Below, piece by piece: positions 33,725 to 43,260 of a stretch of DNA of 64,000 nucleotides. Under the pieces are notes generated by a model. It was not told the DNA's origin and searched no databases. It worked only from the letters and a program-made list of their open reading frames with translations. Positions within the stretch are counted from its first letter, which is position 1, and each line of letters starts with the position of its first letter. The stretch spans positions 5,511,501 to 5,575,500 of the forward strand of contig NZ_CP027773.1 of NCBI RefSeq assembly GCF_003019815.1, in the 5' to 3' direction. This DNA is from Variovorax sp. PMC12 (GTDB taxonomy: Bacteria; Pseudomonadota; Gammaproteobacteria; Burkholderiales; Burkholderiaceae_C). Position numbers and translations under genes: made by a program.

Positions 33725-35290
33725 ATGAAGAAGAGCGCGGCAATGCAGAAATTCTCCCGCCGACAGCTCCTTTTCAGCGGCCTCGCTGCCGCTTCGCTGG
33801 GCCATCCCTTCCTGAGGCTGAACGCGCAGCCCGCGTCTCGGGCGCTGTTCACGCTGGGCGTGGCCTCGGGCACGCCTACAGCCGATGGCTTCGTGCTCTG
33901 GACGCGGCTGGCTCCCGAGCCCCTGCAAGGCGGCGGCATGGGCGATGCACCGGTCGAGGTGCGCTGGGAAGTCGCCGACGACGAAGGCTTCGGGCGCGTG
34001 GTGGCAAAGGGCGCGGCCACCGCCACGGCCGAGTTCGCGCACTCGGTGCACGTCGAGGTGCGCGGCCTTGCGCCGGGCCGCTGGTACTGGTACCGCTTCA
34101 CGGCAGGCGGCGATCGCAGCGCCGCCGGGCGCACGCGCACCACGCCCGCCGAGACCGACGAAGCCTCGCAGCCGCTGCGCTTCGCCTTCGCCTCCTGCCA
34201 GCACTACGAGCAGGGCTACTACGCCGCCTACCGCGACATGGCCGCGCAGCCGCTCGACTTCGTCGTGCACCTTGGCGACTACATCTACGAAAGCTCCCGC
34301 GCTTCGCACCAGGTGCGGCGGCACGAGGGCGGCATTCCCACGCAGCTGGCGCAGTTCCGCGACCGCTACGCGCTCTACAAGGCCGATGTGCAACTGCAGG
34401 CCGCGCACGCCGCCTTCCCCTGGCTCGTGACCTGGGACGACCACGAGGTGGCCAACGACTACACGACCGACGTGTCGCCGCGCACCGCCGATCCCGCGCA
34501 GTTCCTCGCGATCCGCGCTGCCGCCTACCAGGCCTGGTACGAGCACATGCCCGTGCCCGCCAGCATGCGCCCGCGCGGCGCCGATGCCACCATCTACGGC
34601 CGCCACCGCTTCGGCCGCATGCTCGACGTGCTGCTGACCGACGGGCGCCAGTACCGCTCGCACCACGCCTGCCTGGCCGGCCGCAGTGCCCCGCCGCTGG
34701 CCGATTGCGCCGATCGCCTTTCGCCGGAGCGCAGCCTCTTCGGCGCCGAGCAGGAGGCATGGCTGGCGCGCGAGCTCGCGGCGCCGCCCGCGCGCTGGAC
34801 GCTCATCGCCCAGCCCACGCTGCTGGCCGAGGCCGACCGCAAGCGCGGCCCCGAGCACGGCTACTGGATGGACGGCTGGGACGGCTACGCCGCCGCTCGC
34901 GCGCGCCTGCTCGACGGACTGGCCGCGCACAAGGCGCGCGGCGGCAACGCGCTGGTGGCCAGCGGCGACGTGCACGCCTTCTGGGCCGCCGACCTGCGGC
35001 AGGGCGATGCGCAGCAGGGGCCGTTGGTCGCGACCGAATTCGTCGGCGGCGCCATCACCTCCGAAGGGCCGAGCGCCGCCAGCGTGGCCAACATGCGCGC
35101 GAAGAACCCGCACCTGCGCTACGGCCGGGCCGACAGGCGCGGCTACGCGCTCATGACGCTCGACGGGCGCGGCTGCGCGGTCGAGTTCCGCGCGGTGGAA
35201 GACGAGAAGACGGCCGACTCGCCGGTCGGCACCATGGCCCGTTTCTCGGTGGAGCGCGGCGCGCCCGGCGTGCGTGCGGAAAGCACCTGA
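33725..35290 (+). CDS. PhoD-family alkaline phosphatase/phosphodiesterase, Tat-exported
   Basis: A 521-residue PhoD-like metallophosphatase. A Tat signal SRRQLLFSGLAAASL (residues 11-25) is followed by the N-terminal PhoD domain (LFTLGVASGTPTADGFVLWT). The metallophosphatase core has FASCQHYEQGYYAAY, VHLGDYIYE, TWDDHEVANDY, and the late ASGDVHAFW and RRGYALMT blocks. Likely active in the periplasm on phosphodi- or monoesters with Ca/Fe cofactors. The start is uncertain among GTG 33719, ATG 33725 and ATG 33743. No clear PHO box was seen upstream. Confidence 0.92.
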   Translation: MKKSAAMQKFSRRQLLFSGLAAASLGHPFLRLNAQPASRALFTLGVASGTPTADGFVLWTRLAPEPLQGGGMGDAPVEVRWEVADDEGFGRVVAKGAATATAEFAHSVHVEVRGLAPGRWYWYRFTAGGDRSAAGRTRTTPAETDEASQPLRFAFASCQHYEQGYYAAYRDMAAQPLDFVVHLGDYIYESSRASHQVRRHEGGIPTQLAQFRDRYALYKADVQLQAAHAAFPWLVTWDDHEVANDYTTDVSPRTADPAQFLAIRAAAYQAWYEHMPVPASMRPRGADATIYGRHRFGRMLDVLLTDGRQYRSHHACLAGRSAPPLADCADRLSPERSLFGAEQEAWLARELAAPPARWTLIAQPTLLAEADRKRGPEHGYWMDGWDGYAAARARLLDGLAAHKARGGNALVASGDVHAFWAADLRQGDAQQGPLVATEFVGGAITSEGPSAASVANMRAKNPHLRYGRADRRGYALMTLDGRGCAVEFRAVEDEKTADSPVGTMARFSVERGAPGVRAEST

Positions 35291-35388
35291 AAGCGCCACC
35301 CGCCTGCAGGATTGCGCGGCCGTGCCTATGATGGCCGCCGCCCCTTCCATCCTCATTTCTCATCTCCCCTGAGCGAGAACCGAACACC

Positions 35389-36399
35389 ATGAGCATTCCC
35401 ACCACCCGTCTCGGCCGCACCGGCCTTACCGTGTCCCGCCTGGCCCTGGGCACCATGACCTTCGGCCTGCAGACCGACGAGACCGTGTCGCACCAGATCC
35501 TCGACAAGGCGGCCGAGGGCGGCATCAACTTCCTGGACACGGCCGACGTGTACCCGCTCGGCGGCACCGTCGAGACCACCGGGCGCACCGAAGAAATCAT
35601 CGGCCGCTGGCTGCAGAAGCAGGGGCCGGTGGGCCGCCGCCGTTTCGTGGTCGCCACCAAGGCGGTCGGCAAGGTCGGCCCCAACAGCTGGGACCAGGGC
35701 GCGTCGCGCAAGCACCTGCTGGACGCGATCGACGCGTCGCTCAAGCGGCTGCAGACCGACCACGTCGACCTGTACCAGCTGCACAGCGACGACCGCGAGA
35801 CGCCGCTCGAGGAAAGCCTGGAGGCGCTCGACGTCATCGTGAAATCGGGCCGCGCGCGCTATGTGGGCGTGTCGAACTTCCTGGCCTACCGGCTGGCCCG
35901 CGCGCTGGGCAAGGCCGAGCTGCACAAGCTCACGCGCTATGTGTCGGTGCAGCCGCGCTACAGCCTGCTGTTCCGCGAGATCGAACGCGAGCTGCTGCCG
36001 CTGGCGGGCGAGGAAGGGCTGGGCGTGATTCCCTACAACCCGCTGGCCGGCGGCCTGCTCACCGGCAAGTACAAGGCCGGCGCCAAGCCCGAGGACAACA
36101 CCCGCTTCACCCTCGGCACCGCCGGCAACATGTACCAGGACCGCTACTGGAACGAACGCAGCTTCAACACCGTGGCGCAACTGCACAAGCTGGCGGACGA
36201 AGCCGGCGTGCCGCTGGCCACGCTGGCCGTGGCGTGGGTCATGGCGAACCCGCTGATCACCGCGCCGCTGCTCGGCGCGAGCCGTCCCGACCAGCTCGAT
36301 GCGACGCTGGCGGCTGCCGAATACAAGCTCGATCCGGCGCTGAAGCAGAAGCTCGACGAACTGACCGCCGAATACCGCAAAGGCGACGCACCACGCTGA
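35389..36399 (+). CDS. Aldo/keto reductase
   Basis: An NADPH-dependent aldo/keto reductase (336 residues, (beta/alpha)8 barrel). The catalytic tetrad is visible: Asp in NFLDTADVYP, the tetrad Tyr in the same block, Lys in VVATKAVG, and His in LYQLHSDD. The C-terminal cofactor loop is PLLGASRPDQLDATLAA. It is of the YajO/Tas-like group acting on varied aldehydes. Single gene; downstream lies the inverted repeat copy 2. Confidence 0.93.
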   Translation: MSIPTTRLGRTGLTVSRLALGTMTFGLQTDETVSHQILDKAAEGGINFLDTADVYPLGGTVETTGRTEEIIGRWLQKQGPVGRRRFVVATKAVGKVGPNSWDQGASRKHLLDAIDASLKRLQTDHVDLYQLHSDDRETPLEESLEALDVIVKSGRARYVGVSNFLAYRLARALGKAELHKLTRYVSVQPRYSLLFREIERELLPLAGEEGLGVIPYNPLAGGLLTGKYKAGAKPEDNTRFTLGTAGNMYQDRYWNERSFNTVAQLHKLADEAGVPLATLAVAWVMANPLITAPLLGASRPDQLDATLAAAEYKLDPALKQKLDELTAEYRKGDAPR

Positions 36400-36410
36400 G
36401 TTCGTCGTAT

Positions 36411-36526
36411 TTCTCCTTCCCCCTCTGGGGGAAGGCCGGGATGGGGGCAGGACCTCGGATAAGCGCAATGCATCATCGAGCGCCGCCGTGCCCCCACCCC
36501 AACCCTCCCCCAGCGGGGGAGGGAGC
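36411..36526. repeat. Interspersed palindromic repeat (copy 2, inverted)
   Basis: Terminal GC hairpins CCTTCCCCCTCTGGGGGAAGG and CCCTCCCCCAGCGGGGGAGGG. Its interior AAGCGCAATGC is the reverse complement of the interior of the 27410 element, showing that the two copies lie in opposite orientations. Confidence 0.65.
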
Positions 36527-36534
36527 AAAGCGGA

Positions 36535-36552
36535 AACTGTCAGAACTGTCAG
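36535..36552. promoter_or_regulatory. Tandem 9-bp repeat upstream of RND operon
   Basis: AACTGTCAG occurs twice in direct succession, followed by TTAGTCGACAG. It lies about 50 bp before the efflux operon start and is a candidate binding site for the operon's own OmpR-type regulator (42553-43260). Confidence 0.45.
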
Positions 36553-36600
36553 TTAGTCGACAGCGAGGGGTTTGAAGGGGTTGCCTAGAGTGGCCCCATC

Positions 36601-38094
36601 ATGGTCCTCCCTGACGCACCCCCTCTATCGCGCGCGGCCCTCGCGCTGGCCGTCCTGCTCCTTGCGGGGTGCGCCGTCGGTCCCGATTACGTCCGCCCGC
36701 AGATGGACGTGCCCACCGCCTTCAAGGAAACCGGCGGCCCCTGGAAAACCGCCGCGCCGCAGACCATCGACGCCGACCATCCCTGGTGGGACGCCTACGG
36801 CGACAGCACCCTCGGCGCGCTGATGGTGCAGGCCAACGCGGCCAACCAGAACATCCGCGTCGCCGAGGCCCAATACCGCCAGGCGCAGGCCATCACCGCG
36901 GCGGCGCGCGCCAACTTCTTCCCGACCGTCGGCCTGAACGCCGGCGCCGTGCGGGCGCAGAGCAACAGCACCGGCGTCGTCAAGCTGGGCACCACCGACA
37001 CCCTGGGCCTGGGCGCGAGCTGGGAGCCCGACCTGTGGGGCTCGGTGCGCCGCTCGGTGGAGGCGGGCACCGCCAGCGAGCAGGCCAGCGCCGACGACCT
37101 GGCCGGCGCGCGCCTGAGCATCCAGACCACGCTCGCGCAGGACTACCTGCAGATCCGCGTCATCGACCTCGAGCGCGACCTGTACGCCAGCACCACCGCC
37201 GCCTATGCCAAGGCGCTCGAACTCACGCAGCACCAGTACGCCGCCGGCACCGTGCTGCGCTCCGACGTGGCGCTGGCCGAAAGCCAGCTCAAGACCGCGC
37301 AGGCGCAGGCGGTCGACCTCGAAGCGCAGCGCGCGCAGCTCGAGCACGCCATCGCCGTGCTGACCGGGCAGGCGCCGGCTTCGTTCTCGCTGCCGCCGCT
37401 GGAATCTTCGGGCCAGCCGCAGACGGCCGAATCGCTTTCCTCGGCCTCGGCACTGCATGTGCAGCTGCCGGTGTCGCCCGCGGGCCTGCCGTCGGAACTG
37501 CTCGAGCGCCGGCCCGACATCGCCGGCGCCGAGCGCCGCGTGCAGGCCGCCAACGCCAACATCGGCGTCGCCAAGGCGGCCTACTACCCGCAGATCACGC
37601 TCAGCGCCAGCGGCGGCTTCAGCGCGGCCAGCCTGGCCACGCTGTTCAACACGCCCAGCCGCGTGTGGTCGCTGGGCGCGGCGCTTGCGCAGACCGTGTT
37701 CGACGGCGGCCTGCGCAAGGCCCACACCGACCAGGCCGTGGCCGCCTACGACGCCTCCGTCGCGCAATACAAGCAGACCGTGCTCGGCGGCTTCCAGCAG
37801 GTGGAAGACGACCTGGCCACCCTGCGCGTGCTCGACAGCGAATCGACGCTGCAGGCCGACGCCGTGCGCTCCGCCCAGCTTGCCGAGCGGCTGGCCCTGG
37901 CCCAGTACCGCGCCGGCACGGCCACCTACTTGAGCGTGGTGACGGCGCAGACGCTGTCGCTCACCAACCAGCGCACCGCCGCGCAAGTGCTGGGCCGCCA
38001 GCTGGCCGCCAGCGTCTCGCTGATCGCGGCCACGGGCGGCGGCTGGAGCGCCGCCGATGCAGTCGCAAGCGCCGACAAGATTTCCAGGAATTGA
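36601..38094 (+). CDS. NodT/OprM-family outer-membrane efflux lipoprotein
   Basis: An outer-membrane channel of 497 residues. A lipoprotein signal with lipobox LLAGC (Cys24) is followed by the family start AVGPDYVRPQMDVP. Two duplicated OEP repeats are seen, with ARANFFPTVGLNAGAV in the first and AKAAYYPQITLSASGGF in the second. It is the first gene of the RND operon; the adaptor starts 4 bp later. It should pair with the adaptor and inner-membrane pump to span both membranes. Confidence 0.94.
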   Translation: MVLPDAPPLSRAALALAVLLLAGCAVGPDYVRPQMDVPTAFKETGGPWKTAAPQTIDADHPWWDAYGDSTLGALMVQANAANQNIRVAEAQYRQAQAITAAARANFFPTVGLNAGAVRAQSNSTGVVKLGTTDTLGLGASWEPDLWGSVRRSVEAGTASEQASADDLAGARLSIQTTLAQDYLQIRVIDLERDLYASTTAAYAKALELTQHQYAAGTVLRSDVALAESQLKTAQAQAVDLEAQRAQLEHAIAVLTGQAPASFSLPPLESSGQPQTAESLSSASALHVQLPVSPAGLPSELLERRPDIAGAERRVQAANANIGVAKAAYYPQITLSASGGFSAASLATLFNTPSRVWSLGAALAQTVFDGGLRKAHTDQAVAAYDASVAQYKQTVLGGFQQVEDDLATLRVLDSESTLQADAVRSAQLAERLALAQYRAGTATYLSVVTAQTLSLTNQRTAAQVLGRQLAASVSLIAATGGGWSAADAVASADKISRN

Positions 38095-38098
38095 TGCC

Positions 38099-39334
38099 AT
38101 GACGACCACACTCACCACCGCCACCGGGCACCCTCTGTTCCAGCGCCGATCGACCTGGCTCGCCACCGCCGCGCTCGTGCTCGTGCTGGGCGGCGGCACC
38201 TGGGCGCTTACCCACCATTCCGCCCATGCCGCCAAGCCCGAGGCCGCTCAGGCAGCGCCACCGGTGCAGGTGACCACGGCGCGCGTCAAGCAGCAGGACG
38301 TGCAGGTCTACCGCAGCGGCATCGGCACCGTGGCGTCGATGGCCACCGTCACCGTCAAGGCCCGCATTGACGGGCAGCTCGACAAGGTCGGCTTCGTGGA
38401 AGGGCAGGACGTGAAGGCCGGCCAGATGCTCGCGCAGCTCGACCCACGCACGCTGCAGGCGCAGCTCGCGCAGGCGCAGGCCACCCGGGCGAAGGACCAG
38501 GCCACGCTTGCCAACGCCCGCGCCGACCTCAAGCGCTACACCACGCTGATCGCGCAGGACGCGGCCACGCAGCAGCAGCTCGACACGCAGAAGGCGCTGG
38601 TCAACCAGCTCGAGGCCACCGTGCAGAACGATGCCGCGCAGGTGAAGTACGCCGAAGTGCAGCTCAGCTTCACGCGCATCTCGTCGCCCATGGACGGGCG
38701 CGTCGGCGCGCGGCTGGTGGACCCCGGCAACATCGTGCACGCGGCCGACACCAACGGGCTGGTGGTCATCAACCAGATCGACCCCATCGCCGTGCAGTTC
38801 ACGCTGCCCGAAGACGCGGTGCAGGACATCAACCGCCTGCAGCAGAAAAGCAGCCAGCCGCTCACGGTGGTGGCCTACGACCGCAGCGGCGCGCAGATGC
38901 TGGGCACCGGCAAGCTCATCCTGCTGAACAACCAGATCGACACCACCAGCGGCACCGTGCAGCTCAAGGGCAGCTTCGCCAACCCGCAGCATTCGCTGTG
39001 GCCCGGCCAGTACGTCAACGTGCGGCTGCAGCTCGACCGCCGGCCCGACTCGCTCACCGTGCCCGCCGCCGCCGTGCAGCGCGGCCAGGACAGCACCTAC
39101 GTCTGGGTGGTCGATGACCAGAACAAGGTCGGCAACGTGCCGGTGCACGTGGTGCAGATCGCCGACGGCACGGCCGTGATCGACAAGGGCCTGAGCGCGA
39201 ACCAGCGCGTGGTGGTGGACGGCCAGTACAAGCTCAAGCCCGGCGCCACCGTCGTGGAGCCGCCGCCCGCGCAGAAGGGCGCGGCCGGTGGCGGCACCGA
39301 CGCCAACAAGCCCGCCGGCGGGAGCAGCAATTGA
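38099..39334 (+). CDS. RND efflux periplasmic adaptor (membrane fusion protein)
   Basis: An adaptor of 411 residues, MdtA-like. A single N-terminal anchor (STWLATAALVLVLGGGTWAL), the lipoyl half-motif TVKARIDGQLDKVGFVEGQD, an alpha-hairpin and the second half with SPMDGRVGARLVDPGNIVHA follow in order. The C-terminal tail is Pro/Gly/Ala-rich (AGGGTDANKPAGGSS). The ATG at 38099 is used; the stop overlaps the pump's TTG start as TTGA. Confidence 0.94.
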   Translation: MTTTLTTATGHPLFQRRSTWLATAALVLVLGGGTWALTHHSAHAAKPEAAQAAPPVQVTTARVKQQDVQVYRSGIGTVASMATVTVKARIDGQLDKVGFVEGQDVKAGQMLAQLDPRTLQAQLAQAQATRAKDQATLANARADLKRYTTLIAQDAATQQQLDTQKALVNQLEATVQNDAAQVKYAEVQLSFTRISSPMDGRVGARLVDPGNIVHAADTNGLVVINQIDPIAVQFTLPEDAVQDINRLQQKSSQPLTVVAYDRSGAQMLGTGKLILLNNQIDTTSGTVQLKGSFANPQHSLWPGQYVNVRLQLDRRPDSLTVPAAAVQRGQDSTYVWVVDDQNKVGNVPVHVVQIADGTAVIDKGLSANQRVVVDGQYKLKPGATVVEPPPAQKGAAGGGTDANKPAGGSSN

Positions 39335-42300
39335 GCATCTCCGCCACATTCATCAAGCGCCCCATCGGCACCACGCTGCTGGCGCTGGCCATCCTGCTGG
39401 TCGGTGCGGCGGTGTTTCCGCTGCTGCCGGTGGCGCCGCTGCCGCAGGTCGACTTTCCGACCATCCAGGTCTCGGCCAGCCTGCCCGGCGCCAGTCCGGA
39501 GACCATGGCCTCCAACGTGGCGCAGCCGCTGGAGCGCAACTTCTCGCTGATCGCGGGCCTGTCGCAGATGACGTCCACCAGCGGCCTGGGCAACACCCAG
39601 ATCACGCTGCAGTTCGACCTCGACCGCAGCATCGACGCCGCCGCGCTCGACGTGCAGGCCGCCATCAACGCCTCCACCGGCCAGCTGCCGGCCAACCTGC
39701 CGAGCCCGCCCACCTTCCGCAAGGTGAACCCGGCCGACGCGCCCATCCTCATCCTGTCGGTGCAGTCGAAGACGCTGCCGCTGACCGAGGTGAACGACTA
39801 CGCCGACAACATCCTCGCGCAGCAGATATCGCAGATATCGGGCGTGGGCCTGGTCAACATCGGCGGCGTGCAGAAGCCGGCCGTGCGCATACAGGTCGAC
39901 CCGGCCAAGCTCGCCGCGCTGGGCCTGAGCCTGGAAGACGTGCGCACCGTGCTCTCGTCGGCCACCGTGAACGCGCCCAAGGGCACCATCGATGGGCCCA
40001 GCCAGAGCTTCACCGTCTACACCAATGACCAGCTGCTCAAGGCGCAGCCCTGGAACGACGTGGTGCTGGCCTACCGCAACGGCGCGCCCATCCGCGTGCG
40101 CGACCTGGGCGTGGCGGTCGACGGCCCCGAGAACTCCAAGATTGCCGGCTGGGCCTACGCCGGTGCCGCCGCGCCTGCCGGCAGCAACGTGCAGAACGGC
40201 CGCTCCATCGTGCTCGCCATCACCAAGCAGCCGGGCGCCAACGTCATCGAGACGGTGGACCGCATCAACGCGGCGCTGCCGCGGCTGAAGGCCTCGATTC
40301 CGCCGACCATCGACGTCAACGCCATCATCGACCGCACGCAGACCATCCGCGCCTCGGTCAAGGACGTGGAGTTCACGCTGCTGCTGACCATCGTGCTGGT
40401 GGTGGCCGTGATCTTCGTGTTCCTGCGCAACGTGCCGGCCACGCTCATTCCCAGCGTGACGGTGCCGCTCGCGCTGCTGGGCACGGTGGCGGTGATGTAC
40501 CTGCTGGGCTACAGCCTGGACAACCTCTCGCTCATGGCGCTGACCATCGCGGTCGGCTTCGTGGTGGACGACGCCATCGTGATGCTGGAGAACATCTACC
40601 GCTACGTCGAAGAGGGCATGACGGCGATGGAGGCGGCCTACAAGGGCGCGGGCGAGATCGGCTTCACCATCATCTCGATCTCGGTGTCGCTGGTGGCGGT
40701 GTTCATTCCGCTGCTGCTCATGGGCGGCATCGTGGGGCGCCTCTTCCGCGAGTTCGCGGTCACGGTCACGCTGACCATCGTGGTAAGCGTGGTCATCTCG
40801 CTCACGCTGACGCCCATGCTGTGCTCGCGCTTCCTCAAGAACGAGCACGGCAGCAAGCACGGGCGGCTGTACCTGCTGTTCGAGCGCGGCTTCGACGCCA
40901 TGCTCAGCGGCTACAAGCGCGGGCTGCACGTGGTGCTGGACCACCAGTTCATCACGCTGATGGTGTTCATTGCCACAGTGGCGGCCACGGGCGTGCTGTT
41001 CGCGGTGATTCCCAAGGGCTTCTTCCCGCAGCAGGACACCGGCTTCATCTCGGGCTTTGCCGAGTCGGGGCAGGACGCTTCCTTCGCGTCGATGAACGCC
41101 CGCATGCTCCAGCTGGCCGACGTGGTGCGCAAGGACCCCGACGTGACCGGCTTCGGCATGAACGGCAGCTCTTCCACCTACAACACCGGCAACTTCTTCA
41201 TCAGCCTGAAGCCCAAGGACGAGGGCCGCACCGCCACCGCCGACGAGATCATCACGCGGCTGCGCCCGCAACTGGCCAAGGTGCAGGGCGTGAACCTGTT
41301 CCTGCAGGCGGGGCAGGACATCCGCGTGGGCGGGCGTGCTTCGCGCACGCAGTACCAGTACACGGTGACCGACGCCGACCTGGGAGAGCTCAACACCTGG
41401 GCGCCCAAGCTGCTCGCGCGCTTCAAGCAGCTGCCCGAGCTCACCGACCTGGCCACCGACCAGCAGAACGCCGCCGCGTCCGCCGTGCTGACCATCGACC
41501 GCGACCGCGCATCGAGCTTCGGCATCACGCCGGCCACCATCGACGCCACGCTCTACGACGCGATCGGCCAGCGCCAGGTGGCGCAGTACTTCACGCAGCT
41601 CAACAGCTACCACGTGGTGCTGGAAGTCACGCCCAGCCTGCAGCAGGACCCCACGCTCTTCAGCAAGCTCTACCTGAGCTCGCCCATCACCGGGCAGCAG
41701 GTGCCGCTGTCGACCTTCGTGAAGGTGGACACCAGCAAGACGGCGTACCTGTCGATCAGCCACCAGGGCCAGTTCCCGGCGGTGACCATCTCGTTCAACC
41801 TGGCACCGGGCGTGGCGCTGGGCGGCGCGGTGAACGCCATCAACAAGGCGCAGGCCGACATGGGCCTGCCGCAGTCGCTGACCGGCTCGTTCCAGGGTAC
41901 GGCCCAGGCCTTCCAGGACTCGCTGGCCTCGCAGCCCTACCTGATTGCCGCGGCGCTGGTGGCGGTGTACATCGTGCTGGGCCTGCTGTACGAGAGCTAC
42001 ATCCACCCGCTGACGATTCTCTCGACGCTGCCCTCGGCCGGCGTGGGGGCGCTGCTGATATTGATGGCGGGCGGCTACGACCTGAGCGTGATCGCGCTCA
42101 TCGGCATCATCCTGCTCATCGGCATCGTGAAGAAGAACGGCATCATGATGATCGACTTCGCGCTCAAGGCCGAGCGCGAGCAGGGCATGTCGCCGCACGA
42201 CGCCATCTACCAGGCCTGCCTGCTGCGCTTCCGCCCGATCATGATGACCACCATGTGCGCGCTGCTCTCGGGCCTGCCGCTGATGCTGGGCCACGGATCG

Positions 42301-42501
42301 GGTTCCGAGCTGCGCCGCCCGCTGGGCTACGCGATGGTCGGCGGGCTGATACTCTCGCAGGCACTCACCCTGTTCACGACCCCGGTGGTCTACCTGTACC
42401 TCGACCGCGCCCACTACTGGTATCTGAGCCGCAAGGAAGCGCGCAAGGCCAGGAAAGCCGGGAAGGAAGGCAAGGCGCCGGTGCCGGCCGAGGCGCATTG
42501 A
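39331..42501 (+). CDS. RND-family inner-membrane efflux pump (MdtB/MuxB-like)
   Basis: A 1,056-residue HAE1-type RND pump. The first TM begins FIKRPIGTTLLALAILLVGA, and proton-relay acids are in TM4 (TIAVGFVVDDAIVMLENIYR). Two large periplasmic loops and the second TM bundle (LLYESYIHPLTILSTLPSAG; IVKKNGIMMIDFALKAEREQ) complete it. The TTG start at 39331 overlaps the adaptor stop. Only one RND subunit is coded here, unlike the MdtBC pair. Substrates are probably drugs, bile-salt-like compounds or other amphiphiles. Confidence 0.95.
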   Translation: MSISATFIKRPIGTTLLALAILLVGAAVFPLLPVAPLPQVDFPTIQVSASLPGASPETMASNVAQPLERNFSLIAGLSQMTSTSGLGNTQITLQFDLDRSIDAAALDVQAAINASTGQLPANLPSPPTFRKVNPADAPILILSVQSKTLPLTEVNDYADNILAQQISQISGVGLVNIGGVQKPAVRIQVDPAKLAALGLSLEDVRTVLSSATVNAPKGTIDGPSQSFTVYTNDQLLKAQPWNDVVLAYRNGAPIRVRDLGVAVDGPENSKIAGWAYAGAAAPAGSNVQNGRSIVLAITKQPGANVIETVDRINAALPRLKASIPPTIDVNAIIDRTQTIRASVKDVEFTLLLTIVLVVAVIFVFLRNVPATLIPSVTVPLALLGTVAVMYLLGYSLDNLSLMALTIAVGFVVDDAIVMLENIYRYVEEGMTAMEAAYKGAGEIGFTIISISVSLVAVFIPLLLMGGIVGRLFREFAVTVTLTIVVSVVISLTLTPMLCSRFLKNEHGSKHGRLYLLFERGFDAMLSGYKRGLHVVLDHQFITLMVFIATVAATGVLFAVIPKGFFPQQDTGFISGFAESGQDASFASMNARMLQLADVVRKDPDVTGFGMNGSSSTYNTGNFFISLKPKDEGRTATADEIITRLRPQLAKVQGVNLFLQAGQDIRVGGRASRTQYQYTVTDADLGELNTWAPKLLARFKQLPELTDLATDQQNAAASAVLTIDRDRASSFGITPATIDATLYDAIGQRQVAQYFTQLNSYHVVLEVTPSLQQDPTLFSKLYLSSPITGQQVPLSTFVKVDTSKTAYLSISHQGQFPAVTISFNLAPGVALGGAVNAINKAQADMGLPQSLTGSFQGTAQAFQDSLASQPYLIAAALVAVYIVLGLLYESYIHPLTILSTLPSAGVGALLILMAGGYDLSVIALIGIILLIGIVKKNGIMMIDFALKAEREQGMSPHDAIYQACLLRFRPIMMTTMCALLSGLPLMLGHGSGSELRRPLGYAMVGGLILSQALTLFTTPVVYLYLDRAHYWYLSRKEARKARKAGKEGKAPVPAEAH

Positions 42502-42552
42502 CGAGCGCCGGCTGACATCATGGGCAGGGACGGAGACACAGAAGAAGACGCC

Positions 42553-43260
42553 ATGAAGATCCTGATTGTCGAAGACGAACTGAGAACCGCGGACTACCTC
42601 TCCAAGGGGCTGACCGAGCAGGGCTGCGCGGTCGACATGGCACACAACGGCATCGACGGCCAGCACCTGGCGCTCACGCACGACTACGACGTGATCGTGC
42701 TCGACGTGATGCTGCCGGGGCAGGACGGCTTCTCGGTGCTGCGCGAGCTGCGCGCCGTGAAGCAGACGCCGGTCATCATGCTCACCGCGCGCGACCGGGT
42801 GGAGGACCGCATCAAGGGCCTGCACGAAGGCGCGGACGACTACCTCATCAAGCCCTTCTCTTTTCTGGAGCTGCTGGCGCGGCTGCAGGCGCTGAACCGG
42901 CGCGGCCGCAAGCAGGAGCCGATGCAGCTGCGCATTGCCGACCTGCAGATCGACCTGCTGGCGCGCAAGGCATTTCGCGGCAGTGGTGGCGGCAGCACCC
43001 GCATCGACCTCACCGCCAAGGAATTCGCGCTGCTGGCCGTGCTGGCCCGGCGCCAGGGCGAGATCCTGTCGAAGACGGCCATTGCCGAGCTGGTGTGGGA
43101 CATGAACTTCGACAGCAACACCAACGTGGTCGAGGTGGCCATCAAGCGGCTGCGCGACAAGATCGACGTGCCCTTCAGCCCCAAGCTGCTGCACACCATC
43201 CGCGGCATGGGCTACGTGATGGAGGTGCGCGACGCGCCGGCCGAGGGCCAGGCGCCGTGA
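42553..43260 (+). CDS. OmpR-family response regulator (CopR/CusR-like)
   Basis: A response regulator of 235 residues. The receiver starts MKILIVEDELRTADYLSKGL with phospho-Asp in VIVLDVMLPG and Lys in YLIKPF; the C-terminal winged helix has DLTAKEFALLAVLARRQGEI and the wing HTIRGMGYVMEV. It resembles the heavy-metal subgroup (IrlR/CopR/CusR). The ATG at 42553 follows GAAGAAGAC. It overlaps the kinase start by four bases and is the last-but-one gene of the efflux operon. Confidence 0.93.
   Translation: MKILIVEDELRTADYLSKGLTEQGCAVDMAHNGIDGQHLALTHDYDVIVLDVMLPGQDGFSVLRELRAVKQTPVIMLTARDRVEDRIKGLHEGADDYLIKPFSFLELLARLQALNRRGRKQEPMQLRIADLQIDLLARKAFRGSGGGSTRIDLTAKEFALLAVLARRQGEILSKTAIAELVWDMNFDSNTNVVEVAIKRLRDKIDVPFSPKLLHTIRGMGYVMEVRDAPAEGQAP

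Noticed and set aside
32321..35356. A 1,011-codon minus-strand open frame over the MFS and PhoD genes
   Set aside because: Shadow of strongly supported plus-strand genes with signal peptide and catalytic motifs.
39097..43194. A 1,365-codon open frame on the minus strand opposite the RND pump and its regulator
   Set aside because: It is an antisense shadow of a very GC-rich region: His/Arg/Gly/Val-rich low-complexity translation, no domain, and the plus-strand genes are unmistakable.
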